From Candidatus Kuenenia stuttgartensis (GTDB lineage: Bacteria > Planctomycetota > Planctomycetia > Isosphaerales > Isosphaeraceae): a DNA stretch of 64,000 nt. The translations under genes were made by a program, and so were the position numbers. The DNA lies in the NCBI GenBank assembly GCA_945865635.1, contig CAMBEP010000010.1:1-64000 (forward strand). The letters run 5' to 3'. The notes under the pieces are model-generated. The model was given only the letters and a program-made list of their open reading frames with translations, made no database searches and had not been told where the DNA came from. Each line of letters begins with the position of its first letter. Within the stretch, counting starts at the first letter, position 1. Below are positions 38,281-46,558 of the stretch, piece by piece.

Positions 38281-39312
38281 ATGCGGCATCTCGTCACTGG
38301 TGGCTCCGGATTCCTTGGCAACCTCATCGCCCGACGCCTTCTGGAACGCGGTGAACAGGTCTCCGTCCTCGATATCTGGGAAGATCCAACCCGGCCAACT
38401 GATATCAATTTCATTCACGCCGATATCCGCGACCGCTCTGCCGTCGCCAAAGCCATGTCCGGAATCGATATCGTTCATCACAACGTCGCACTTGTCCCAC
38501 TCACCAAATCAGGACAAAAATTCTGGGAAGTCAATGTCGACGGCTCACGCATCGCCGCTGAAGAAGCCGCCAAAGCCGGTGTCAACAGCTTTATCCATAT
38601 GAGCTCAAGCGCCATCTATGGTATCCCCGAATCCTGCCCCATCACGGCCCAAACACCAACCAACCCCGCCGAAATCTACGGGCGCGGTAAACTCGCTGGC
38701 GAATTGGCCGTCCGCCAGGTCGCTGAAAATGCCGGCATGAAACTCGTCGTCATCCGCCCACGCACCATACTCGGCCACGGCCGCCTCGGTATCTTCCAAA
38801 TCCTCTTCAAATGGATCGAAGAAGGTAGAACCATCTGGATCATCGGACCAGGCACCGGTGGATTTCAATTCGTCCACGCCAACGATCTTATGGACGCCTA
38901 CATGATTGCCCTCGACAGCAATCATCCAGGCGTTTACAACGTCGGTACCGACCGCTTCACAAGCCTTCGAAAATCTCTCGAAAATCTCATTTCCCACACC
39001 GGAAGCAAATCAAAAGTCAAAAGTCTGCCCCAAAGTCTCACCATCAACTCTTTGAAAATTCTTGACAAATTGCATCTCTCACCTCTCGCGCCATGGCATT
39101 ATCTGACCTATCACAAACCTTTCTTCTTCGACATGCAGCCACTTCTGGATCTGGGATGGAAAGCAAAATACTCCAACGACGAAATGCTCGCCGAAAGCTA
39201 CGACTGGTTCATTGCTCACAAAAATGACCCGGATTCAGCCTCCGATTCCGCCAGCCCACACCGGAAACCTGTCGCCGAAGGTATCCTCAAATGGGTTCGC
39301 AAGTTCTCTTGA
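38281..39312 (+). CDS. NAD-dependent epimerase/dehydratase (extended SDR)
   Basis: This 343-residue enzyme starts MRHLVTGGSGFLGNLIARRL (Rossmann G-x2-G-x2-G). It has DIRDRSAVAKAMSGIDIVHH, HMSSSAIYG as active-site Ser region, YGRGKLAGELAV as Tyr-x3-Lys, and VIRPRTILGHGRLG. It resembles sugar-nucleotide or sterol-type (3-beta-HSD-like) epimerases. It lies between the HAD-UbiA fusion and the GMC oxidoreductase, so it may reduce the keto intermediate of a lipid-linked sugar, as the short-chain reductase DprE2 does. The substrate is not provable from sequence. Confidence 0.83.
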   Translation: MRHLVTGGSGFLGNLIARRLLERGEQVSVLDIWEDPTRPTDINFIHADIRDRSAVAKAMSGIDIVHHNVALVPLTKSGQKFWEVNVDGSRIAAEEAAKAGVNSFIHMSSSAIYGIPESCPITAQTPTNPAEIYGRGKLAGELAVRQVAENAGMKLVVIRPRTILGHGRLGIFQILFKWIEEGRTIWIIGPGTGGFQFVHANDLMDAYMIALDSNHPGVYNVGTDRFTSLRKSLENLISHTGSKSKVKSLPQSLTINSLKILDKLHLSPLAPWHYLTYHKPFFFDMQPLLDLGWKAKYSNDEMLAESYDWFIAHKNDPDSASDSASPHRKPVAEGILKWVRKFS

Positions 39313-39329
39313 ATCTACCCCTAAATAAA

Positions 39330-41219
39330 ATGCCATTTCCAATCCATCGCGGCCACTCCCGACGTGTTTCTGCACTGGTCTATGCCCTCATAGACCAGCG
39401 CAGACAAGACCGCATATTCCAAAACTCCTCTATTTCCAATAACGCCATTGTTCAATTCGTTCTCGAACAACAGGCCAGAATGCCTGACTATTTCCGATTC
39501 CCTTTAAAACTCGCCACCTGGCTTCATGCCATCAATGCATCTATAAATCATTTCAATTCCTATCATAAATTATCCAACCCTCAGCGTCAATCACAATTGC
39601 TACTCTGGCGATCTGCTCCAATCGCTCCCCTGCGCGACTTCATCCGACTCTATGAAAGTCTCGTCGCTCTCGGTTTTGAATCCATCGCTGATGGTGATAG
39701 TCCACCTCTGGATACACTCCCTCTATCATTCAACAAAACTCATGTCACTGAATATCCGCACCCTGCGATTACATTTCATACCACCGGTCTCATCAAAACA
39801 GATATCGCCGTCATCGGCTCCGGGCCAGGTGGCGCAATCACCTCCACCCTACTTGCAGAAGCTGGAAAAAATGTCACCTTGATCGAAGAAGGTGGCCATT
39901 TCCCTCTCGAAAGCTGCAAACCATTCTCGGCTCTGGAAATGATCCAGAAATACCGTGCCGGTGGCCTGACTCCCTCCATGGGTACCCCAAAAGTCGCTTA
40001 TGTGGAAGGCAAATGCGTCGGCGGCGGCTCGGAAATCAATAGCGGTCTCTATCATCGCACACCGCCAGATATCCTCGAACAATGGCGACACCAATTTCTC
40101 GTGGATCATCTCACCGAAAATGACCTTCTGCCTCACTTTCTCGCAAATGAAACCGATTTGACCGTTTCCACCATTCCTGGTCAAACTCCCGCCAGCAGCT
40201 TGAAACTCCACGACGGTGCAATCGCCATGGGCTGGAACTCCCAGGAAATTCCACGCTGGTTTGCATTTGATGGCCATTCCGATTCCAATGGTGTCCCCAC
40301 CGGCTATCGCCAAAGTATGACCAAAACTTTCATCCCCAGATTTCAATTGGCTGGCGGTCAAATTCTCCCTCGTACCAAAGTTCTAAAATTCAAGAAAGTC
40401 GGTAGCCATTGGGAAATTCAATCCCTTGACTCCAACGGCAACCCGCTCACCATCAAATCCAATCACATCTTTGCCGCCTGTGGTGCCATCCAGACCCCAG
40501 CCCTCCTTCAGCGATCAGGACTCGGACACAAGCCAGGCTCCTCGCTCTTTATGCACCCAACTGTCAAATTCGTCGCCCGATTTCAAGACGAAATCAACTC
40601 CGATTCTCCCTCCGTCGGCGTTCATCAAATCAAACAGTTCTCGCCCCGTATTTCATTCGGCTGTTCCATCGGCTCAAAACCCTATCTGGCTCTTGGTTTG
40701 ATGGACTCCAGCCATCACCATGAATATCTCGACCTCCATTGGCGCAACATGTCCATTTATTACGCCACTATCACTGGCTCTGGCCATGGCTCCGTACGCT
40801 CAATACCAGGCTTTTCTGACCCGCTCGTGAAATACAAACTTTCATCAAATGATATGTCTGACCTCGCCGATGGTCTCAGAAAACTCGCTCTGGCCCTGTT
40901 TCAATCAGGTGCCATTGAATTGCAATCCAGTATCTCAGGCTCACTTCCCATTCGTAATATCGGCGATCTCTCTCAAATTCAAGCCCGACTCAACCGAAAT
41001 TTCACCAACCTCATGACAATCCACCTCTTCAGCTCATGCCCCATGGGTGAAAACAAGTCCCTCTGCGTTGCCAACAGCTTCGGCGCCGTACACGGTGTTC
41101 CTAGCCTACACCTGGCCGACGCCTCACTCCTCTGCACTGCCCCAGGTGTCAATCCACAAGGCTCTATCATGGCCATTGTTCGCCGAAATGCAATCCAGTG
41201 GCTTGAAAATCATCACTGA
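39330..41219 (+). CDS. GMC-family FAD oxidoreductase
   Basis: This is a 629-residue FAD-dependent alcohol oxidase or dehydrogenase. The ADP-binding fold appears after about 150 N-terminal residues (IAVIGSGPGGAITSTLLAEA), with VEGKCVGGGSEINSGLYHRT as the second FAD signature and IFAACGAIQTPALLQRSGLG. The C-terminal GMC domain has HLFSSCPMGENKSL (catalytic His region) and LLCTAPGVNPQGSIMA (His/Asn partner region). The 150-residue N-terminal extension is typical of the long-chain alcohol oxidase branch. ATG 39330 follows the epimerase stop; 39291 would overlap it. It could oxidise a lipid-linked sugar, taking the DprE1 place, or a fatty alcohol. Confidence 0.85.
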   Translation: MPFPIHRGHSRRVSALVYALIDQRRQDRIFQNSSISNNAIVQFVLEQQARMPDYFRFPLKLATWLHAINASINHFNSYHKLSNPQRQSQLLLWRSAPIAPLRDFIRLYESLVALGFESIADGDSPPLDTLPLSFNKTHVTEYPHPAITFHTTGLIKTDIAVIGSGPGGAITSTLLAEAGKNVTLIEEGGHFPLESCKPFSALEMIQKYRAGGLTPSMGTPKVAYVEGKCVGGGSEINSGLYHRTPPDILEQWRHQFLVDHLTENDLLPHFLANETDLTVSTIPGQTPASSLKLHDGAIAMGWNSQEIPRWFAFDGHSDSNGVPTGYRQSMTKTFIPRFQLAGGQILPRTKVLKFKKVGSHWEIQSLDSNGNPLTIKSNHIFAACGAIQTPALLQRSGLGHKPGSSLFMHPTVKFVARFQDEINSDSPSVGVHQIKQFSPRISFGCSIGSKPYLALGLMDSSHHHEYLDLHWRNMSIYYATITGSGHGSVRSIPGFSDPLVKYKLSSNDMSDLADGLRKLALALFQSGAIELQSSISGSLPIRNIGDLSQIQARLNRNFTNLMTIHLFSSCPMGENKSLCVANSFGAVHGVPSLHLADASLLCTAPGVNPQGSIMAIVRRNAIQWLENHH

Positions 41220-41250
41220 TCATTCTTATTTTATGCTCTCTTTGCCCCGC

Positions 41251-42321
41251 TCAGGATTTGCCATCCAGACCACCATAATTCTCATAAACCCACTTCAGAC
41301 TCCGTCGCATCCCCTCCTCCAGCGACACCACTGGCTGATACCCCAACTCCAACTTGGCTCGCTCCACTTTACACGCAATCGTTTTATTCATTTCTGATAG
41401 CACATGAAATTTCTGATGATATAGCCCAACCGCCTGAAGACTCGCGTCAATCACTCCTGCGACTTCTGACGCCAAACCCGGCAGCCGAAGCCTGCCGCCA
41501 CGTACTTTCTCACCAAATTCATCCCTCAATAAACGCTCAATCGTATCCACTATTTCATTCATCGTGTAAGCTCGCTCATCTGCTATCCAATAGATATTCC
41601 CTGCCGCCGAAGCTGTCATCGCTGCCAATATCAAACCCTGTGACAGATTTTCAATATAGGCCATCGACCGAAACCCGCCTCCTCCACCAACAATCGGCGC
41701 CTTGCCATCACGCACCATCCGAAAAAATAAAGTCTGCCTCGGTGGCTGATAAGGGCCATAAAACCACGGGGCACGCACGATAAGAGCTTTTATCCGTCCA
41801 CTCTCATGAAGCCCCTTTACGGCCATTTCCATCTTCATCTTCGAACGCCCATATCCCATATAAGGATGATAAGGCGAATATTCGTCAAACCGGTGATCCA
41901 TGTGCGGGTTATTTCCGCATGGTGAATTCGACGACATCACCACCGCATGCACCACTCCCGCATTCGCAGCAGCTTCCACAACGTTTTTCGTGCCGATATG
42001 ATTAATCGCATCAAATTCACTCGCCCACTTCGGGTGAATGATTCCAGCCACATGAATCAGAGTCGCTCCCTCGGCCCCATCAGCAAATCGTTTGCAAGCC
42101 TCCGTGTCGCGCACATCGCCTTCTACTCGTTCAATTCTTGATCCAAATTCCTGCAAAGCCTGTGAATCCTCACCAGGCCGAACCAGCACACGCAGACGCC
42201 TGCTGGCAGGTACCTCCTTTAATCGTGGCACTTCCGCCAAACCTTCCAGCAAAGCCCGAACCAGCCCCGTGCCCAGCCACCCAGCCGCACCCGTCACTAT
42301 AAACAATTCGTTCGAATGCAT
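41251..42321 (-). CDS. NAD-dependent epimerase/dehydratase, intact copy A
   Basis: This is a 356-residue extended SDR. LFIVTGAAGWLGTGLVRALL is the Rossmann loop; VVMSSNSPCGNNPHMDHRFD and YMGYGRSKMKMEMAVK hold the active-site Ser and Tyr-x3-Lys; VRAPWFYGPYQPPRQTLFF follows. It belongs to the NAD-dependent epimerase/3-beta-HSD group acting on sugar nucleotides or steroid-like alcohols. The paralogue at 44771-45327 is a truncated copy with about 80 percent identity by eye over its length. This gene is divergent from the DUF1559 remnant with a promoter-like sequence between them, the same order as in the second copy. Confidence 0.87.
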   Translation of the reverse strand: MHSNELFIVTGAAGWLGTGLVRALLEGLAEVPRLKEVPASRRLRVLVRPGEDSQALQEFGSRIERVEGDVRDTEACKRFADGAEGATLIHVAGIIHPKWASEFDAINHIGTKNVVEAAANAGVVHAVVMSSNSPCGNNPHMDHRFDEYSPYHPYMGYGRSKMKMEMAVKGLHESGRIKALIVRAPWFYGPYQPPRQTLFFRMVRDGKAPIVGGGGGFRSMAYIENLSQGLILAAMTASAAGNIYWIADERAYTMNEIVDTIERLLRDEFGEKVRGGRLRLPGLASEVAGVIDASLQAVGLYHQKFHVLSEMNKTIACKVERAKLELGYQPVVSLEEGMRRSLKWVYENYGGLDGKS

Positions 42322-42449
42322 TTTTGGATTCTCGCCTTCAAGCTCGCTGGTGCTCGGTTTATCTGGATCTGTCTGACTATTCTACTGACATTTTCAAATC
42401 TTACCAAAACTGTCACGGATTGCCACCCAATTCTATGTCGCTTTAAAGC

Positions 42450-42478
42450 TTGACAAGTCGTATTACGAACGATAGAAT
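42450..42478 (+). promoter_or_regulatory. Sigma-70-type promoter before the DUF1559 remnant
   Basis: TTGACA (42450-42455) is separated by 17 bp from TAGAAT (42473-42478). It corresponds in position and sequence to the promoter at 45457-45484 before the intact DUF1559 gene. Confidence 0.7.
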
Positions 42479-42544
42479 CTGCATATCGTAACACGATTTA
42501 GACAGTTCATGTTACGGGCGAGGCCAATTTAAGGACATTCTGCC

Positions 42545-42794
42545 ATTCGTCACAGAACCATTGCCAATAGAGGTTTCACACTGATTGAACTGTTGGTTGT
42601 CATCTCAATCATAGCGGTTCTGATCGCCTTGCGTCTGCCCGCCGTTCAGGCCGCTCGCCGTATGCAATTTCTCATTTATGGATGGCTCTGTACGAATACT
42701 CAAGAATTCTATGATATTGCCTGTATTTCAATCACTTTCTACCCGTAAAGGGTCTGAAGTCGTCTCGTCAGATTCCTACGGATTATTTTCCTGA
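42545..42794 (+). pseudogene. DUF1559 (pseudopilin-like) gene remnant, internally deleted
   Basis: This remnant is a wreck of a gene like the intact one at 45546-46430. The N-terminal prepilin segment is clear ([19 protein letters not shown]), but the codon aligned with the intact start is ATT (42545) instead of ATG. The hydrophobic segment has Arg where the intact copy has Leu (ALRLP). After AARR at about 42660 the reading jumps, out of frame, to the family's C-terminal end (42663-42794: [33 protein letters not shown]). About 200 codons are missing. Its stop overlaps the 3' end of the minus-strand membrane-protein gene by 12 bp. Start loss, deletion and frameshift make function very unlikely. 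Confidence 0.92.
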
Positions 42795-44231
42795 TTTCTG
42801 TAAAGGTCTCGCGATCAGAATCGGCATGGCTTGCAGTCTGACCGTTTCTGACTGATAAGGCTCAAACACAGGTGGGCTCTGCGACTTGTAATACAACTGT
42901 ACGCCATCATAATACTCTGGTTTACCAATGTAAACGGTGGCGGATTCTCGTATGTCCTTTAAATACAAATTCACATCGAAGTCTTTCAGGTAAAACGGCA
43001 TCGGAACAACCATCCTTATCGAACGGCCTTCTGGCAAATTGGCATCTGATGCCGACGATAAAATAAACGGTGGACCCACCACAATGCAATCACCAGGCCG
43101 TGAATTCGACACCAGAAATTCGTAAGCCGCTGATCGACTCAGTGGACGATACATCACTGGTTCAAACATCCGCACCTCGACTATGACTTGTAGAAATCCA
43201 AGTGTCGCAAACGTGACTACCAGCCACTTCCTCAATCTTGCATTTCGAATCATACAATATCCAGCCGGTGCCATGCCAATCAGATAGTATCCAAGATATG
43301 GCATCTGCCCCCTGGCATCCATCATTAAAACCAAAAGTAGCATTGCCCCAATACGAAGTCGAGAAACACGATCTGACTCATCCGACACTCTTGAAACCGC
43401 CGCCATAGAAATCATCAATACAATCATCAGAAATGTCGCCTTGCTCGGCAACCCAAACACATACGATAAAAACATGTTCCAGCCCGAAAATGGCACAAAC
43501 GTTCGAGACTGCAAATGCGGCAGAAATTGTGTTTCCAAACCGCGTAAATCCAGATACCACAAAGCTGACAGCCCAACACCCAAAAGAAACCCTCCCTGCG
43601 ATCCCTTTGAAATCAGCCACCTGCGACATACAAATGCATGAACTGCCTCGACAACAACCCAAACGACCGACGCCGGAAGCAGTGCCGGATGAATCAATGG
43701 CAACATCCCTGCAATACACCACTGCAAACCTGATGCCTTTTCATCGACTCGCCGAAATGGAAAAAACAGCACTCCCAAAGCAGCATAACTCACTGTCGAA
43801 TACCGCTGATTCAGAAACTCGCCCATATATATGCGTGTTGTCAGAAATGCAACCGTCAATGCAATCGCCTCCGGCCATTTTCCATCACCTACAGCCTTCA
43901 GATTCAGCCATACAAAAACCCACAAGCAAAACAACATTTGCAAAACACAACCCAACATATACCAGTCGTGACCGATATCACCTACCCAGAAAAATGGAGC
44001 CGCTCCCAGCCCTAACAACGGTGAGTTGAAATGCCAGAGATGATCCATTTCATATTGGCTTCCAACCTGAGGCGTTGCAAACTCGCCACCCATCACCCAA
44101 TTCGCAGCAGCCAGACCGTAAGCGACGTAATCCCCCTCCAATGGTTTCAGAAATAGTGTGTGAATCTGCAATCCAATTGCCGTCACCAATGCGATTCCTG
44201 CAATGATTTTTTTTATCATCGACACATTCAC
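42783..44231 (-). CDS. Polytopic membrane protein, GT-C-like
   Basis: This 482-residue protein has about ten hydrophobic segments. The first outer loop carries LEGDYVAYGLAAANWVMGG with an acidic residue in the place of the GT-C catalytic Asp, followed by a later soluble C-terminal domain of about 120 residues. The plan is that of lipid-sugar-dependent glycosyltransferases, but the family is not certain. It lies between the DUF1559 remnant and the sulfatase fragment of the duplicated cassette; the second copy of the cassette has no counterpart there, so the gene was inserted into copy A or lost from copy B. Confidence 0.72.
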   Translation of the reverse strand: MNVSMIKKIIAGIALVTAIGLQIHTLFLKPLEGDYVAYGLAAANWVMGGEFATPQVGSQYEMDHLWHFNSPLLGLGAAPFFWVGDIGHDWYMLGCVLQMLFCLWVFVWLNLKAVGDGKWPEAIALTVAFLTTRIYMGEFLNQRYSTVSYAALGVLFFPFRRVDEKASGLQWCIAGMLPLIHPALLPASVVWVVVEAVHAFVCRRWLISKGSQGGFLLGVGLSALWYLDLRGLETQFLPHLQSRTFVPFSGWNMFLSYVFGLPSKATFLMIVLMISMAAVSRVSDESDRVSRLRIGAMLLLVLMMDARGQMPYLGYYLIGMAPAGYCMIRNARLRKWLVVTFATLGFLQVIVEVRMFEPVMYRPLSRSAAYEFLVSNSRPGDCIVVGPPFILSSASDANLPEGRSIRMVVPMPFYLKDFDVNLYLKDIRESATVYIGKPEYYDGVQLYYKSQSPPVFEPYQSETVRLQAMPILIARPLQKSGK

Positions 44232-44515
44232 TTCTGGTCATCCTTTTATCCACAAGTCTCTTTTTACAGTCTCATTCAGTTCATCTACTCAGTTTCACCG
44301 GGCTTTCATCATACAGAAACCAACGGCTCGTCTTCAACATTTATCTATGCAATGTCTCTCATTTATGTTATCAAAACCACCTTGCCTTATCGAAACTTCT
44401 TCCACACCATTATTATTCATGACTTTCTTCTGGATTCTTCACGTCCCATGCTTTATGATCCATACATCTCAACATCCTGACCTGACAATCTTTCTAGCCA
44501 AAAAGGGCAATAACG

Positions 44516-44771
44516 GTGTTCCACATTCTGTCATTTGCAATTCTTCTCTACCTCAGTCTGGCTGTTGCCTTTCCTCATCATGGTCAAGCCTCAGAAAATA
44601 CACAGAGCCCTACACAAAAACCCAATGTCCTGATCATTCTCGCCGACGACATGGGCTATAGCGATCTCGGCTCCTACGGCAGTGAAATACAATCTCCCAA
44701 CCTCGACAGACTCGCCTCAAATGGACTCCGTTTTACTCAGTTTTATAATACAGCCCGCTGCTGGCCAACCC
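44516..44771 (+). pseudogene. Sulfatase 5' fragment (cassette copy A)
   Basis: The first 85 codons resemble the intact sulfatase at 46559-48250: PNVLIILADDMGYSDLGSYG, LASNGLRFTQFYNTA, then RCWPT. The sequence breaks within the catalytic motif CWPTR and continues into DNA belonging, on the other strand, to the 3'-truncated epimerase copy. The start is GTG 44516 with AAAGGG upstream and a signal-peptide-like N-terminus. Without the catalytic Arg and the remaining 85 percent of the protein it cannot be active. Confidence 0.93.
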
Positions 44772-45327
44772 ACGGAGCACGTACGATAACGGATTTTATG
44801 CGGCCCTCTTCATGAATCGCTTTCACCGCCATTTCCATTTTCATTTTCGACCTCCCATATCCCATATAGGGGTGATATGGCGAAAATTCGTCAAACCGGT
44901 GGTCGTGATGCGGATTATTTCCGCATGGAGAATTCGACGACATCACCACCGCCCTCTCCAGCCCTGCATCCGCAGCGGCCTGAACCAGCGTTTTTGTGCC
45001 TATATGATTGATAGAATCAAACTCGCTGGCCCATCGCGGATGTATCACACCCGCCACATGAATCAGTTTTGCACCATCCGCATTATTTACAAACCTTTTG
45101 CACCCCTCCAAATCCCTGACATCACCCTCCACTCGGTCAATTCGTTCATGAAATTCCTGCAAAGTCTGCGAATCCTCGCCAGGTCGAATCAGCACTCGCA
45201 ATCGCCGATTCTCTGGCACATTCTTCATACCAGAAACATCCGGTAATCCTTCGAGCAAAGCACGTATCAGCCCCGTACCAAGCCAGCCAGCCGCCCCTGT
45301 CAATAAATAAAGTTCGCTTGATTGCAT
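44771..45327 (-). pseudogene. Epimerase/dehydratase 3'-truncated copy (cassette copy B)
   Basis: This fragment is a paralogue of 41251-42321. It starts at ATG 45327 (MQSSELYLLTGAAGWLGTGL) and keeps the catalytic VVMSSNSPCGNNPHHDHRFD and YMGYGRSKMKMEMAVK, but ends at VIVRAPW. There it meets the truncated sulfatase head-on. About 170 C-terminal residues (substrate domain) are missing. The reading frame runs a few codons into sulfatase antisense. The high similarity over the remaining part shows the duplication is not ancient. Confidence 0.93.
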
Positions 45328-45456
45328 TTCAATCTGTCGCTTTCTTGGTTGATTCTGGTCAATATCTATTCTCAATGAATCACGCAATTCACAATCAATC
45401 CGTCAATTCTATGGACATTATAACGAGTCGTCTGAGAAATCACTCAAAATTCCTGG

Positions 45457-45484
45457 TTGACAGTTCGTTTAACGAGTCTATAAT
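45457..45484 (+). promoter_or_regulatory. Consensus sigma-70-type promoter before the DUF1559 gene
   Basis: TTGACA (45457-45462) and TATAAT (45479-45484) are both perfect consensus hexamers with a 16-bp spacer. The distance from here to the divergent epimerase start (129 bp) matches the copy A spacing (128 bp). Confidence 0.85.
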
Positions 45485-45545
45485 CTCCATACTGATAGCA
45501 CGAATCCAGGAATCGTAACACTCATTCAGAGAAAAAGTCATAGAT

Positions 45546-46430
45546 ATGCCTCTTCAAAAGTCGTCCCGGCAGGGATTTACACTGATCGAACTCTTGGTAG
45601 TCATCTCAATCATCTCAGTTCTAATCGCCCTTTTGCTACCTGCCGTACAGTCCGCCCGTGAAGCGGCCCGCCGCATTCAGTGCGTAAATTCGCTCAAACA
45701 GTTCACGCTCGCCCTGCATAATTATCACGATTCACACGGCTCCTATCCTGCTGGATACAGATATAAAACCAATTACGTCTGGGGCGGATTTGGCTGGGGA
45801 ACAGCTATTTTGCCCAACATGGAACAATCAAATTTATACAACGCCCTGAATATTGCCTTTCCAGCCTGGCATGAATCCAATCAAACCATTTGCAAAACTC
45901 ATATGCAATTCTTCCTTTGCCCTTCCGACGAAACTTCCGCATACGGATTGCTCGACCGTGACGGACTCAAATTCTCGATGTCAAGCTATGTCGCAAGCTT
46001 CGGACCAGGCGATATGGATTTAAATCCAGATGATAATCGAGGTGTATTTTATCGCAACAGCCGAACTTCCGTGAGCATGATTCCCGATGGCCTTTCAAAC
46101 ACGTTGGCCGTGGGAGAACGACATAACGGCGAATTCGAAGTCCACACAGGTACCGACCATGGTCACATAGTTGCTGAAACCGTTTGGGCCGGTGCGATCC
46201 GCGAACTGCCTGACGACGATCACGCACACACCACTTTATTTGAGACCGGCAACGGCCCAAACAGTCGTGAAATGAACGACAAGAACTGCGCCTGCCGCCA
46301 TCCGGGCGTTTGCAACTTCTCGTTCATGGATGGTTCCGTAAGGGTCTTAAAACAATCGATTGCATTACCCATTTTCCAATCCCTCTCCACAAGATCAGGC
46401 GGTGAAGTGATCTCTGCAGAATCTTATTGA
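45546..46430 (+). CDS. DUF1559 domain protein with prepilin-type N-terminus
   Basis: This 294-residue protein is of the planctomycete DUF1559 family. The N-terminus is a type IV pilin-like methylation segment ([19 protein letters not shown]) with Gly-Phe cleavage context and Glu at position 5, followed by one hydrophobic helix. REAARRIQCVNSLKQFTLA, LHNYHDSHGSYPAGYR, LGERHNGE-type turn (VGERHNGEF) and the C-terminal [18 protein letters not shown] are family marks. Members are pseudopilin-like envelope proteins of unknown function present in many copies per planctomycete genome. It is downstream of a consensus promoter and upstream of a sulfatase gene, and has a decayed paralogue at 42545-42794. 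Confidence 0.94.
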   Translation: MPLQKSSRQGFTLIELLVVISIISVLIALLLPAVQSAREAARRIQCVNSLKQFTLALHNYHDSHGSYPAGYRYKTNYVWGGFGWGTAILPNMEQSNLYNALNIAFPAWHESNQTICKTHMQFFLCPSDETSAYGLLDRDGLKFSMSSYVASFGPGDMDLNPDDNRGVFYRNSRTSVSMIPDGLSNTLAVGERHNGEFEVHTGTDHGHIVAETVWAGAIRELPDDDHAHTTLFETGNGPNSREMNDKNCACRHPGVCNFSFMDGSVRVLKQSIALPIFQSLSTRSGGEVISAESY

Positions 46431-46558
46431 ATTGATGGATGGATCACTTATTTTGACGGTCGTTCTGGATCTGGCGAACCATTCCGATTATGATTGGTTT
46501 CTATCTGTACAACCCCTCATCGCTCAAATTGCTCAAGCCAGATCCGGAAGCCTCTAAA

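Noticed and set aside
42783-44771. A transposon or insertion sequence explaining the duplicated cassette
   Set aside because: No transposase, terminal inverted repeats or target-site duplication were seen around the copies; a tandem duplication with deletions is sufficient.
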